47,165 nucleotides of DNA from Candidatus Bathycorpusculum acetigenes (lineage in GTDB: Archaea; Thermoproteota; Bathyarchaeia; Bathyarchaeales; Bathycorpusculaceae), in the NCBI GenBank assembly GCA_009781675.1, contig WQVG01000008.1, positions 1 to 47,165 of the forward strand. Direction: 5' to 3'. How positions within the stretch are numbered: the first letter of the stretch is position 1; each line of letters begins with the position of its first letter. The translations under genes were made by a program, and so were the position numbers. The notes under the pieces are model-generated. The model saw only the letters and a program-made list of their open reading frames with translations. It made no database searches and was not told the DNA's origin. Below, piece after piece: positions 31,844-41,168 of this stretch.

Positions 31844-33385
31844 ATGACTGATGTTGTGTTTGTTTTTGAAGTTCATCAACCCCATCGGCTTCGTCGCAAT
31901 TTGTTTTGGGAGGGGAAAATGTTTCGGCGGCAAGCCAAAGAGGAACTTTTCGACTACTACTTCGACAATGAGGTTGATCGAGAGATCTTTAAGCGGGCGA
32001 CAAGAAAATGTTATTTTCCATCAAATCAGATAATTCTAAACGTCATTGATGAGCATAAACGCAGTCGCAAACAAGCAAAATTCTCGTTTAGTGTTTCAGG
32101 GGTTTTTCTTGAGCAATGTGAAAAGTTTGATAAGGACTTGTTGGAAACTTTTCGTCAGCTTGCCAAATCGGGATGCGTTGAATTTTTGAATCAGACATAC
32201 TATCACTCGATCGCTAGTCTCTATCCCCGTAAGGATGAATTTATAGCTCAAGTTCAAATGCATAAACAAACCATAAAAGATCTCACGGGCTATACGCCGA
32301 TAATTTTTGAGAACACAGAACTGTTATACAACAACACCATAGCCAAAACTGTTGAGGCTCTGGGGTATCGCGGCATCTACACTGAGGGGGTGGAGAGAAT
32401 TTTAGGTGAAAAATCTCCGAACTATCTCTACACACCCAAAGGTAGCAAGAAAATTCGTGTGTTGCTTCGCAACTACAAGTTGACTGATGATATTGGCTTT
32501 CGTTTCTCGGCGAGGTGGTGGTCTGAGTGGCCGCTTACAGCAGATAAATATGCGCATTGGCTGGCAACCACCAAAGGAGAAGTCATAAACATCTTTCCTG
32601 ACTATGAAACGTTTGGTGAACATCACTGGCCTGAAACAGGCATCCATAGTTTCCTCCAGCATCTCCCCGATAAAATCCTAAGTTATGATCATCTACAGAT
32701 GGTAATGCCCTCTGAGGTTGTTGAGAAGCATACCTCCGTGGGGGAAATCGATGTACCGGAAGCTAAAGGCACGGTTTCATGGGCAGATGTACAACGTGAT
32801 CAGTCGGGGTGGCTTGGCAATGTTATGCAGTGGGCATACTATGTAGTTTTACATCGATTAGAACCACTCGTTCTGGAAGCTGGTGATGCGGTGTTTTTAC
32901 GGTTGTGGCGGGATTTCCAAACAAGCGACCACCTCTACTACATGTTTACAGCGGGCGGTGGACCCGGCGAAGTGCACAGTTATTTTAGCCCCTACGAGTC
33001 GCCCATGGATGCCTTTGTCGTAGCACATACACTTATTAATGATTTTGAGGTGCGGCTAAAGCTTGCGGTTCTGGCTGCAAATGAACCGTTTTTGTTCTAC
33101 ACAGGTATTGGTGAAGAATGTTACACTGGCAGAAAAGTGTGGAGTCTATGGGGTTTTATAGGAGCGCTAAGTGAGGTGCCGCTTGGAGCCATTGAGTTTC
33201 ATGCAGATAAAGGTGATTTTGAGAGCTGGGCACGCTTCTCGCTACGGGACACCGAATTAGCCGACAACATTAAAGCGCTTAAAATACATAGAGGAGAAAA
33301 ACTGCGCAAATCCCTTGTCTGCGTCGCCAAGAAACACTTCGCAACCCAAACCCATCAAATACAGAATATCACTCAGCTGTCTTAG
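31844..33385 (+). CDS. GH57-family alpha-amylase-like glycoside hydrolase
   Basis: A 513-residue retaining glycosidase acting on alpha-glucans in the cytoplasm (no signal peptide). GH57 landmarks: VFVFEVHQPHRL (region 1), FLNQTYYHSIASLYP, IIFENTELLYNN whose second glutamate is a likely nucleophile, and NIFPDYETFGEHHW (region 4, catalytic acid/base aspartate). ATG 31844 is set by GAGGT upstream; the frame opens at 31820. It heads a unit of four same-strand genes that ends in a glycogen-synthase-like glycosyltransferase, so it probably serves turnover of a storage alpha-glucan. Confidence 0.92.
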   Translation: MTDVVFVFEVHQPHRLRRNLFWEGKMFRRQAKEELFDYYFDNEVDREIFKRATRKCYFPSNQIILNVIDEHKRSRKQAKFSFSVSGVFLEQCEKFDKDLLETFRQLAKSGCVEFLNQTYYHSIASLYPRKDEFIAQVQMHKQTIKDLTGYTPIIFENTELLYNNTIAKTVEALGYRGIYTEGVERILGEKSPNYLYTPKGSKKIRVLLRNYKLTDDIGFRFSARWWSEWPLTADKYAHWLATTKGEVINIFPDYETFGEHHWPETGIHSFLQHLPDKILSYDHLQMVMPSEVVEKHTSVGEIDVPEAKGTVSWADVQRDQSGWLGNVMQWAYYVVLHRLEPLVLEAGDAVFLRLWRDFQTSDHLYYMFTAGGGPGEVHSYFSPYESPMDAFVVAHTLINDFEVRLKLAVLAANEPFLFYTGIGEECYTGRKVWSLWGFIGALSEVPLGAIEFHADKGDFESWARFSLRDTELADNIKALKIHRGEKLRKSLVCVAKKHFATQTHQIQNITQLS

Positions 33386-33447
33386 TGAAGTGGTTCACAG
33401 TGTTTATAAGACGATGCATTAACTATTGAATGGTACGGTGCATTAGA

Positions 33448-33699
33448 ATGCGCGAAGAGCTTCCGTTTCCAGATAAAGTTCTGCAGACCCTCCACAACCT
33501 CTGCGCTACCGCCGCGGATTTAGCCAGACGGGGCGAGGAGGTGGCGCGGTTGTTGCAGAAAGATCCCCTTGAAATCGAGAATATTTTAGATCACTACAAA
33601 ACTGAGGGATTTGCTGAAAGTTTCATAGATAACGAAGGTAAGAAACGCTATTATCTCAACGGCAGAGGAATAATTAAGGTCTGTTCGCTGTTTACATAG
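33448..33699 (+). CDS. Small winged-helix protein
   Basis: An 83-residue protein with three helices (KVLQTLHNLCATAADLA, GEEVARLLQKDPLEIENIL) and a C-terminal wing (GFAESFIDNEGKKRYYLNG). This fits a small winged helix-turn-helix regulator or a non-DNA-binding adaptor. ATG 33448 has GGTG upstream and is preferred over ATG 33430, which lacks a site. It sits between the amylase and the glycosyltransferases with a gap of 12 nt to the next gene, so it may control this operon. Confidence 0.7.
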   Translation: MREELPFPDKVLQTLHNLCATAADLARRGEEVARLLQKDPLEIENILDHYKTEGFAESFIDNEGKKRYYLNGRGIIKVCSLFT

Positions 33700-33711
33700 T
33701 ATTGTGGAAAT

Positions 33712-34332
33712 ATGCGCGTCATCATTTTTTCTTGGGAATATCCTCCTCGGGTTGTAGGTCAGCTTTCTGAGTACGTTAAGGCCTTAACAACGCAACTTGC
33801 GGCCAGCAAAGTAGACGTTGATATCGTCACCTACGATGACAGCTCAACGGGTTTGACCCAAGAACCCAGCGGTGTAAAAACCATGCGTGTCAGCAACCCC
33901 GTGAAAACCCACATTGGTGTCTTAACTTGGGTGCTTACCCTAAACCAAGAGGTAGAACGCGCCGCAACCAACATTTACTATGACTCGGGCAAAAAAATCG
34001 ATGTAATCGATGTTTATGATTGGCACTTTATTCCTGCCGCGATCACGCTCAAAAACGGGTTAGATATTCCCTTTATCTATTCAGTGGAGAGTTTGGAGGA
34101 TCATCGGTCTCCGACAGCACAATCCTCCTACAACATGTCGATTAAAAGTATCGAGTGGCGAGGATTCTATGAGGCCACTAAGGTGAATGTGAAATCCCAG
34201 TGGATGAAAGAAGAAATCATCCGCATATACAACGTACCCCCAGAGAAGATAGCGGTTGCTCCAACTAACCAAGACACATGGACAAGCAACATCTTAAAAC
34301 TATACAACTCAGCAGGGGAGGTTGCTAAATAG
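33712..34332 (+). CDS. Half glycosyltransferase: GT-B N-terminal domain only
   Basis: A 206-residue protein that lines up with the first half of the next gene: IFSWEYPPRVVGQLSEY against MLSWEYPPRVIGGISPH, and IDVIDVYDWHFIPAAITLKN against IDVIHAHDWLVANAGIGLKH. It stops after the first Rossmann domain, so the donor-binding domain with the EX7E motif is missing. The glycine loop GGI is changed to GQL. It cannot be a complete GT-B enzyme alone. Reading frame and operon spacing are intact (its stop touches the next ATG), which argues for a kept role as partner or regulator. Confidence 0.8.
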   Translation: MRVIIFSWEYPPRVVGQLSEYVKALTTQLAASKVDVDIVTYDDSSTGLTQEPSGVKTMRVSNPVKTHIGVLTWVLTLNQEVERAATNIYYDSGKKIDVIDVYDWHFIPAAITLKNGLDIPFIYSVESLEDHRSPTAQSSYNMSIKSIEWRGFYEATKVNVKSQWMKEEIIRIYNVPPEKIAVAPTNQDTWTSNILKLYNSAGEVAK

Positions 34333-35532
34333 ATGGATAAGCTATCGGTTTTGATGCTTAGCTGGGAATATCCTCCGCGAGTCATCGGGGGTATATCACC
34401 GCATATCTACTTCCTCTCTAAACATTTAGCCAAACAAGACATCAAAGCCTATGTGGTTACCTGCGATTTTCCAGGTGCCCCAGCACATGAAGTCATCGAT
34501 GATGTAGAAGTATACCGAGTGGACTCCTACAAAAATCCCTCACCAGATTTCGCCACATGGGTTTATCTCATGAACATGAATATGCAAAGAGAAACCGCTA
34601 CACTCATAAAAAAAATCGACGGCAAAATCGATGTTATCCATGCGCATGACTGGCTTGTCGCCAATGCTGGCATTGGATTAAAACATATCTTCCGCAAACC
34701 CCTCTTGGTGACGATGCATTCAACCGAGATGGGCAGACGCGACGGACTACATACCACCGCAGAGAGGATGATCCATGAAACCGAAGCCTGGCTTACCTAT
34801 GAAGCCTGGAAAGTTATCTGTTGTAGCGACTATATGATAAACCACGTTAAATACGTCTTTGGTTTACCAAATGATAAACTAGTTATGGTTCCAAACGGCG
34901 TTAGCACCCACGACTATGGTGCAGACAAAGACTACCAAACCTTCCGCAGCAAATTCGCCTTGCCCGAAGAGAAAATAGTGCTCTTCGTTGGTCGACTAGT
35001 CTACGAAAAAGGCATCCACATCCTCATAAACGCTGTACCTAAAATACTAAGCAAGGTTAACGCGAAATTCATCATTGTTGGAAGCGGTTACATGCAAGAA
35101 CAGCTCCTAAACATCGTGCGCAGTATGGGTTTAGAGCACAAAGTACTCTTTGAAGGCTTCCTTGACAACACCACTTTAATGAAACTACAGAAATGCGCCG
35201 ATGTCTCTGTTGTGCCTTCGTTGTTTGAACCCTTTGGCATCGTCGCATTGGAAGCTATGGCCGCAGGAAGCCCAGTTGTCGCCTCAGATACGGGCGGACT
35301 CACAGAAATCGTCGAACATGACAGCACAGGCGTCAAAGTTTATCCCAACAACCCTGACTCGCTAGCATGGGGCATAACCAAAGTTCTCCTCGACAAGACC
35401 TACGCCCAATCCCTCCGCAATAACGCATACCGCCAAGTACAGGAGAAATATGATTGGGAAAAAATCGCTCAAAACACCAAACGCATCTACGAAGAGGTCT
35501 TGGGCGAGTACTCAAAAAGCTTCTGGGCCTAG
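34333..35532 (+). CDS. GT4/GT5 glycosyltransferase (glycogen synthase-like)
   Basis: A 399-residue two-domain GT-B enzyme. N-terminal SWEYPPRVIGGISPHIY with the glycine loop and VIHAHDWLVANAG; C-terminal VLFVGRLVYEKGIHILINA, FEGFLDNTTLMKLQ and the EX7E donor motif in EPFGIVALEAMAAGSPVVAS. The SWEYPP start and genomic link to a GH57 amylase point to alpha-glucan (glycogen) synthesis from ADP- or UDP-glucose, though other GT4 roles remain possible. The ATG follows directly on the TAG of the half-glycosyltransferase, so translation is coupled. Confidence 0.9.
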   Translation: MDKLSVLMLSWEYPPRVIGGISPHIYFLSKHLAKQDIKAYVVTCDFPGAPAHEVIDDVEVYRVDSYKNPSPDFATWVYLMNMNMQRETATLIKKIDGKIDVIHAHDWLVANAGIGLKHIFRKPLLVTMHSTEMGRRDGLHTTAERMIHETEAWLTYEAWKVICCSDYMINHVKYVFGLPNDKLVMVPNGVSTHDYGADKDYQTFRSKFALPEEKIVLFVGRLVYEKGIHILINAVPKILSKVNAKFIIVGSGYMQEQLLNIVRSMGLEHKVLFEGFLDNTTLMKLQKCADVSVVPSLFEPFGIVALEAMAAGSPVVASDTGGLTEIVEHDSTGVKVYPNNPDSLAWGITKVLLDKTYAQSLRNNAYRQVQEKYDWEKIAQNTKRIYEEVLGEYSKSFWA

Positions 35533-35557
35533 CCAGACGGCAGAAATATGTAACACA

Positions 35558-36928
35558 CTATTTTCCTATAATTTTCATACCTTCAGCTAAGATCCACGGT
35601 GCGACTATGGAACCCATTTGCCGTTCGTTAGCGCCTACTATTGTGATGTTTTTGAGCAGTTCAAAGATGTTGCCTGCTAGCATGATGGCTCTACAGGGAT
35701 GGGTTATCTCGCCGTTTTTGATTTTCCAGCAGGGATTGGCTACTACACTAAATTCACCGCTGATAGGGTTGCTACTATGCGCTCCTTGAAGGTAGTAAAT
35801 TATAAAGCCCTCTTCAACTTCGGCAAGTAGCTGTTGGGGTGTTTTGTTGCCGGGGATGATATGGAAGTTTGATGTGCTAATACTTGGGGTTGAGAGGTAT
35901 TCTGCCCGTGCGGCGTTGCCGGTACTTTCTTTGTTATCTTTTTTTGCGGCATAGTTATCATAAATAAAATTTTGTAGAATACCTTTTTCGATTATTTTGG
36001 TTTTCTGCTGGGGGACGCCTTCGCCGTCAAAGGCAGCTGTGCGCAGACCTCCAGGGTATAGACCGTCGTCATAGATGTTGAGGTTTTCGGAGGCGACTTG
36101 CATGCCGATTTTGTCTTTTAGGGGTGATTGGTTGCGTTGAACGCTATCTGCTTTGATTGCGATCATGAGCGTGTAGGCAAAGAGGTCTTGGAGTGCTAAT
36201 TGTGTGAGGATGACTTTGGCAGTTTGTGTTTCAACGGGTTTAGATTTGAGTGCTGAGATGGCGAGTTTGGCGGCTTCTTTACCTACTCGTAGGGGGTCGA
36301 GTTGGTGGTTTCTTGAGGCATCAAATTCAAAACAAACCGGTGTAGTTGAGTTGGTGTCTTTTGCCAGTGTGGCTAGGCTACATTCTGTTATAGTCCCTCG
36401 ATCGAAGGCGGCTATGCCATTGGAGTTGGCTATGGCGTTGGCAGCGTATCCACTACCGACTCCGCCCTCGATGGGGAATACCCGTTTGTCAACTTCGCTT
36501 GCTGTATCTAGCAGGGTGGAGGCTATTTTGACAAGGTCTTCAGGACTGAGGTCAACGATTTTTTGATCAAAGGTATCCTGTGTTTTGGGGTAGGGGTTGT
36601 TTTGGGGGAGGCTATACCAGTCAGGGTCAGATTTGCTGGCTTTAGCTGCGCTCAATGCTTGTGCGGCAGCGTCTTTGATGGCTTGGGGGTCGCCGATTAT
36701 GTTTGTGTATGCAAAACCTATGGCTTTGTTTATGGTGACTCGTATACCTATTCCGCGGTCGATGATGCGGTGGGTTTTGCTTATTTGTCCTAATTCGATG
36801 CCGATGTTGGTTGCTTGTCCATCATAGACGTAGGCCTCGGCCTCAGATGCGCCCAGTTTTAGGGCTGATTTAACTGCATCCTCAGCTAGACTGATTAGAA
36901 AGTTTTTTTCAAGCACTGCCACCGACAA
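35558..36928 (-). CDS. tldE: TldE/PmbA-family protein
   Basis: The non-catalytic partner of the TldD/TldE heterodimeric metalloprotease. The 456-residue protein has [18 protein letters not shown] in the N-terminal domain, [37 protein letters not shown] and the C-terminal [20 protein letters not shown]. The HExxxH motif is absent, as in TldE. The start is TTG 36928 (or GTG 36922) and overlaps the end of tldD by 20 nt, so the two are produced together. In bacteria the pair trims peptides such as microcin precursors; the archaeal substrate is unknown. Confidence 0.9.
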   Translation of the reverse strand: MSVAVLEKNFLISLAEDAVKSALKLGASEAEAYVYDGQATNIGIELGQISKTHRIIDRGIGIRVTINKAIGFAYTNIIGDPQAIKDAAAQALSAAKASKSDPDWYSLPQNNPYPKTQDTFDQKIVDLSPEDLVKIASTLLDTASEVDKRVFPIEGGVGSGYAANAIANSNGIAAFDRGTITECSLATLAKDTNSTTPVCFEFDASRNHQLDPLRVGKEAAKLAISALKSKPVETQTAKVILTQLALQDLFAYTLMIAIKADSVQRNQSPLKDKIGMQVASENLNIYDDGLYPGGLRTAAFDGEGVPQQKTKIIEKGILQNFIYDNYAAKKDNKESTGNAARAEYLSTPSISTSNFHIIPGNKTPQQLLAEVEEGFIIYYLQGAHSSNPISGEFSVVANPCWKIKNGEITHPCRAIMLAGNIFELLKNITIVGANERQMGSIVAPWILAEGMKIIGK

Positions 36929-38294
36929 TCACCTCGCTTACGCGTATATGTGGTCCGCCGTCGCAGATAAAGGCTGTCTGGCCTTTTCCGCAACGTCCGG
37001 GGTCTATTGTGAAGTCTTTGCCGACACCGTCTACCATGTGTAGTGTTTCAAGAGTGTTACCGCTGATAGATGCGTTGCGGACAGGCGCTTGGATTTCGCC
37101 GTTTCTAATTTCATAGCCCTCTTGTATGCCTACCTGAAAGGTGCCGTCGAGACTGGCTTGTCCGCCGCGGAAGCTCTTGAAGTAGTAACCGTCTTTTATG
37201 CCTTCGAGTAACTCTTCGAGGGTTTGGTCTTTGGGTGCCATGTAGGTGCATCGCATGCGGATAATGGGCTCTACGCGGAAGTCCTCAGCGCGGGCGTTGC
37301 CGGTGGGTTGGGTGTTAAATTTTTGGGCGGTTTCTCGGTTATGCATCAGTCCTGAGACGATTCCGTCTTTTATGAGCAGGGTTTTATGACTGGCGACACC
37401 TTCATCGTCATATTTAAAGGCGCCAAATGCACCTTCGAGAGTACCGTCGTCATAGAATGTAACAAGGTCGGATCCGATTTTTTTGCCCATGTTGCTGTCA
37501 AGTAACCCGCCAGATAAGGCGAGGTCGGCCTCGGCGAGATGACCAAACGCTTCGTGTACAAACACTCCGACAACGTTTGGTCCAAGCACCACAGGAGCTT
37601 TGCCTCCTTTGGGTGGTTTGGCATTGATTTGTTCAATGGCGCGTTGGGCTACTTTTTGGCCCAGCTCCTCAGGCGGCTGGTCGTCGAAGAGTTCATAGCC
37701 TGCTGTGGAGCCGATTTCTTCTCTGCTAAAGGTAAAAGTGCCCTCAGCCTGTGCAGAGGCGGTTATGCGAGCCCAAACGTAGAGTTTGTCTTGTTCGATA
37801 CTTGTGCCTTCACTGTTAACAAAAAAGTTTGTACCCATCAAATCCATGTAGTCCAATCCGCAACTCTTTATGCGGCTATCAAACCCCAAACTGGCTGTGT
37901 TTATGACAAGGGCAGTTTTTATTTTGTCCTCCATGGCAATGCTGTGGGGATTTTTTTTGGGTTTAGCGTGCACATGATCTTCAACGGTTGGTGCGGATGC
38001 AAGCTTTATGGGAGTTTTGAGACGTTGGCTTACCAGCTTTGCCATGCGGCAAGCATCCGAAACGGCTTCCTCTAGAATCGAGCTGTCCAATGAACCCACA
38101 GAAGCAAATCCCCACGCGCCATTGACTAAAACGCGGATAGCTACACCAGATTCGATACCCTGCTTGGCGGCTTCTACGCGTTCCTCCTTGAGGATAAACA
38201 TGGTTTTTGCTAGTTGCTGTGCACGTGCTTCAGCATAGTTTGCGCCGAATTTGGCAGTTGCTGTGGCGGTGATTTTCTGTAAAATATCCTTCAA
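36909..38294 (-). CDS. tldD: TldD-family metalloprotease subunit
   Basis: The zinc-binding subunit of the TldD/TldE protease. The 461-residue protein carries the metal motif [14 protein letters not shown] (HExxxH) near residue 255, and the family landmarks [50 protein letters not shown] and [23 protein letters not shown] 38294 is the start; AGGT lies about ten nt upstream. It precedes tldE with a 20-nt overlap. Confidence 0.93.
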   Translation of the reverse strand: MKDILQKITATATAKFGANYAEARAQQLAKTMFILKEERVEAAKQGIESGVAIRVLVNGAWGFASVGSLDSSILEEAVSDACRMAKLVSQRLKTPIKLASAPTVEDHVHAKPKKNPHSIAMEDKIKTALVINTASLGFDSRIKSCGLDYMDLMGTNFFVNSEGTSIEQDKLYVWARITASAQAEGTFTFSREEIGSTAGYELFDDQPPEELGQKVAQRAIEQINAKPPKGGKAPVVLGPNVVGVFVHEAFGHLAEADLALSGGLLDSNMGKKIGSDLVTFYDDGTLEGAFGAFKYDDEGVASHKTLLIKDGIVSGLMHNRETAQKFNTQPTGNARAEDFRVEPIIRMRCTYMAPKDQTLEELLEGIKDGYYFKSFRGGQASLDGTFQVGIQEGYEIRNGEIQAPVRNASISGNTLETLHMVDGVGKDFTIDPGRCGKGQTAFICDGGPHIRVSEVIVGGSA

Positions 38295-38363
38295 AGCATT
38301 TGACCTATAGAAAATAGGTTTGAGTGAGAATTAAACCATGCGTTTTAATCGCTGACTTTTATG

Positions 38364-39665
38364 TTAGCAAAAGTCGCTCATGCTCCGTTGCTGTACCCGC
38401 GGCACAGATAGGGGTTTAGTTTTGATCATTGAAACATCAGCAACATCGAGTGTAAGTTGTCCATATACGCCGTCGTAGCCTGGGGTGACCTTTGCTGAGC
38501 CATCGCGTACTTTTATGATTGCCTGTGCAAAGGGGGCAGTTACCACTGAGATCATTTCTTCAAATGATGCATCCATAAGCACCGAATATTCGTCCCCGAA
38601 TTTCTCTATAAGGGCGTTGTAGGGTTTCCAGACGGCTTGGATCGCAGGGGAGTCGGTTCCGATGACAGCTGCGATGACTTCACTTAGAGGTAAGAGACGC
38701 TTAAAGCCAGGGGCATCGTTGCGTCTGTAGTCTGAGGGGCGATCGGCGAGCTCTTCTACACGTTGCTCGACTCCTTTGACGAGTTTTCGGCGGCAGATAG
38801 GGCAGATGTTACCGAATTTTATGGCTTCAGGTGGTGAGAGGCTGATTTTACAGTTGCGATGTCCGGTCCAGTGGTATTTGCCATAGGCTGGGTCGGTTTC
38901 GATGGTGAATTTGAAGCGTTCAGGGTCATTATCAGATATTGCGGAGGTCACATGGTTGTAGGTAAGGCTGGGGAGATCAAATACATTGGCTTCTCTGCCG
39001 ATGCGCCAAGGCCAAAAGCTGTGGCAGTCGCTGTTTGATATTAGGGCGTATTTGTCTAGACCACTTAAACGCCAGTTCATCGCTGGATCAGAGGACAAGC
39101 CGGTTTCGAGGGCGTGGATGTGTTTGGTCATGTCTTGATAGCAGTCCTCAACTGTGTTAAAGCCGCTAAAAGCGCCAAAAATGCTAAACCAAGGTGTCCA
39201 AGCGTGCGCGGGGAAGATCAGGTTATCTGTGCTGACAGCCATGACTTCTTCGACGAGCTGAGGCGCGGTGCAATCCAAGATGGGGCGACCATCGGAAGCT
39301 AAATTCCCAAAGGGCGTCAGCCGCTCATTAATTTGATCAGCTGTCTCTATGCTTGGGGTTAATATGACATGATGTATTTTTTTGGATTGCCCTTTGTAGT
39401 CAAAGATTGTACAGACTTCTGTTTGAAGCACAAAACACACAGGTGAATCGACACTGGCAAGCTTGAATAGACCTGTATCTGCTTGAGGGACAAGGGTTTC
39501 GCGGATTTCTTTTAGCCACAATGGATGAGTAAAGTCACCTGTACCCACCAAGTTGAGCCCTTTGATTTTTGCATACTTTGCTATTTCACATAGACTCATT
39601 TGTTCGCTGGTCGCGCGGCTGTATCGACCGTGAATATGAAGATCAGCAATTACTCGAATTAGCAA
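38364..39665 (-). CDS. Endonuclease Q (PHP-domain, deaminated-base endonuclease)
   Basis: Cuts DNA 5' of hypoxanthine, uracil and related lesions. The PHP domain shows ADLHIHGRYSRATSEQM, GLNLVGTGDFTHPLWL, FPAHAWTPWFSIFG and ISNSDCHSFWPWRIGRE, holding the metal-binding His and Asp residues. The zinc site follows: HRNCKISLSPPEAIKFG, then ICPICRRKL. At 433 residues it matches the EndoQ family. The C-terminus is QQRSMSDFC, close to the PCNA-binding Qxx(h)xx(a)(a) peptide; EndoQ of Thermococcales is known to bind PCNA. TTG 39665 follows an AGGGGA site. Confidence 0.9.
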   Translation of the reverse strand: MLIRVIADLHIHGRYSRATSEQMSLCEIAKYAKIKGLNLVGTGDFTHPLWLKEIRETLVPQADTGLFKLASVDSPVCFVLQTEVCTIFDYKGQSKKIHHVILTPSIETADQINERLTPFGNLASDGRPILDCTAPQLVEEVMAVSTDNLIFPAHAWTPWFSIFGAFSGFNTVEDCYQDMTKHIHALETGLSSDPAMNWRLSGLDKYALISNSDCHSFWPWRIGREANVFDLPSLTYNHVTSAISDNDPERFKFTIETDPAYGKYHWTGHRNCKISLSPPEAIKFGNICPICRRKLVKGVEQRVEELADRPSDYRRNDAPGFKRLLPLSEVIAAVIGTDSPAIQAVWKPYNALIEKFGDEYSVLMDASFEEMISVVTAPFAQAIIKVRDGSAKVTPGYDGVYGQLTLDVADVSMIKTKPLSVPRVQQRSMSDFC

Positions 39666-40081
39666 ACATCCCCTTAACTACTTAAAGCTTGTTTAAAGTT
39701 GGGGTTATAGGTTAGCGGTGATAGATTAAGTTTGCTCGATATTATTCCACTATCCTTTCCCAAAACCATTTTTTCTAAATAACTCCCTTTGAGGAATACG
39801 GCCTCACCGCTTGTTAGTTATATCAAAGATTACGGGCTTAACTGATTAGAGGGATCTTAATGTAGAAAACACCCATCACCAGTATACGTTTACACTACGT
39901 TACTTATGCATATTGAATACGACTCTTATAGACAAGTGCAATAATCAACACCACTATTATTATCGAACATAGAATAAGTACTAAGAGAAACTCTGTCAAG
40001 GGAAACCGTATTATTATCAGGTCAGTTTGTGGTTCAGTTTGGTTTGTGGAAGAGGGGGAGTAAGGAGGATACCGGGTTTGT
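39666..40081. other. 416-nt intergenic region between EndoQ and the FMN reductase
   Basis: No full gene is supported. AT-rich on the left. The right half contains a hydrophobic minus-strand frame, listed separately. Promoter elements for EndoQ are not clear apart from its ribosome-binding site. Confidence 0.4.
39904..39999 (-). pseudogene. Hydrophobic 31-codon frame, possible remnant or microprotein
   Basis: From TTG 39999 to TAA 39904 the minus strand encodes TEFLLVLILCSIIIVVLIIA and a basic end YKSRIQYA. The same frame is open upstream through a Pro/Ser/Thr-rich stretch (YPPYSPSSTNQTEPQT) toward 40080 without a start codon. This stalk-helix-basic tail order is typical of the C-terminal anchor of secreted archaeal proteins, so it may be the leftover of a decayed gene. 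No Shine-Dalgarno is seen. Confidence 0.25.
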
Positions 40082-40654
40082 TTATTGTCGTTGGGGTTTG
40101 ATTTGTAATCTAGTGGTCCATGCCACCAAAGATTCCAAAAGTTGGCTGATGAGTTGTCGGGTTTGCGGGTTAGTTAGATTTCCCTTTTCATCTACGTTGT
40201 TTGATGCGTCGGAGAGCATCACTTCGGGACGGTTAATCGGGTGCATATCAAGGAAAACAAAAACTTGTCTTAGGTGATATTGGGCTCTAGCACCGCCGAA
40301 TTTTCCTCCAGAGGCGCTCATGATGGCAACAGGTTTACCTTCTAAGGGGTTACCTTTGGGGGGTCGACTGGCCCAGTCTAGGGCGTTTTTGAGAACACCT
40401 GAGAGGGAATAGTTGTATTCGGGAGTTGCGATGAGTAAAGCATCTGCAACGCGTACTTTTTCTTTGAACTCCCTAACTTTAGGGGGCAAGTTGCTTTCCA
40501 AGTCAGCGTTGTATAAGGGGATGCCCTCTAGATCATACGTTTCTATGGCCATTATTGGTGGCGCTACCTCTACGGCGGCACGAATTAAAGCCTTGTTATA
40601 AGAACCAGCGCGTAAGCTTCCCGCAAACGCCAGAACCTTGATTTTATCTGTCAA
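40082..40654 (-). CDS. NADPH-dependent FMN reductase
   Basis: A 190-residue flavodoxin-like reductase. VLAFAGSLRAGSYNKALIRA is the phosphate-binding loop for FMN, LIATPEYNYSLSGVLKNALDW is the family signature, and IMSASGGKFGGARAQYHLRQV completes the flavin site. It reduces free flavin, quinones or azo compounds in the cytoplasm, usually as a dimer or tetramer. TTG 40654 is the start. It is read divergently from hypA. Confidence 0.92.
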   Translation of the reverse strand: MTDKIKVLAFAGSLRAGSYNKALIRAAVEVAPPIMAIETYDLEGIPLYNADLESNLPPKVREFKEKVRVADALLIATPEYNYSLSGVLKNALDWASRPPKGNPLEGKPVAIMSASGGKFGGARAQYHLRQVFVFLDMHPINRPEVMLSDASNNVDEKGNLTNPQTRQLISQLLESLVAWTTRLQIKPQRQ

Positions 40655-40760
40655 AAGAACACCAAAAAGAGTAGGTTAAATAGCGATTTAAAGTTACTGA
40701 TGAACCAGAATAGAAGATCAATGCAATATTTTTTTATTGCGCCGTAGTGCACCTACATTT

Positions 40761-41168
40761 ATGCATGAATGGGCTTTAGCTGAATCTATCCTTGTTTCTG
40801 CACAACAAATCGCAGAGCAAGAACATCTAGTGATAGTTTCAGAAGTTACCATTCGGGTAGGAGAACTCCAACAGGTGGAACCACCGATTCTGCGGTTTGC
40901 CCTAAAACAGATGCGACAAGGCCTATTGGAGGGCGCTAAATTTCGAATCCTTAAAGCAAAATCTACCATGAAATGTCGCGTTTGCGGCGCCACCTGGCAT
41001 TACAACGCCAAAAAACTTGACAAAGATACCGCTGAGGCTATACATTTTGTGCCCGAAGTTGTCCATAGCTACATTAAGTGTCCCAAATGCGGCAGTCCCG
41101 ACTTTGAAATCGTAGGTGGTCGCGGCGTCTGGCTTGAGGACATAAAAGGAGTCAAGCATAGTGGTTGA
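40761..41168 (+). CDS. hypA: Hydrogenase nickel incorporation protein HypA
   Basis: Delivers nickel to the large subunit of [NiFe]-hydrogenase. The mature N-terminus MHEWALAE carries the histidine nickel ligand, which decides the ATG at 40761 over the longer frame to 40737. The zinc site is made of CRVCGATW and CPKCGSPDF, each CxxC. At 135 residues it is normal for the family. An 8-nt overlap joins it to the MinD-type ATPase gene, the HypA partner known from Thermococcus. No hydrogenase genes are in the window. Confidence 0.93.
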   Translation: MHEWALAESILVSAQQIAEQEHLVIVSEVTIRVGELQQVEPPILRFALKQMRQGLLEGAKFRILKAKSTMKCRVCGATWHYNAKKLDKDTAEAIHFVPEVVHSYIKCPKCGSPDFEIVGGRGVWLEDIKGVKHSG

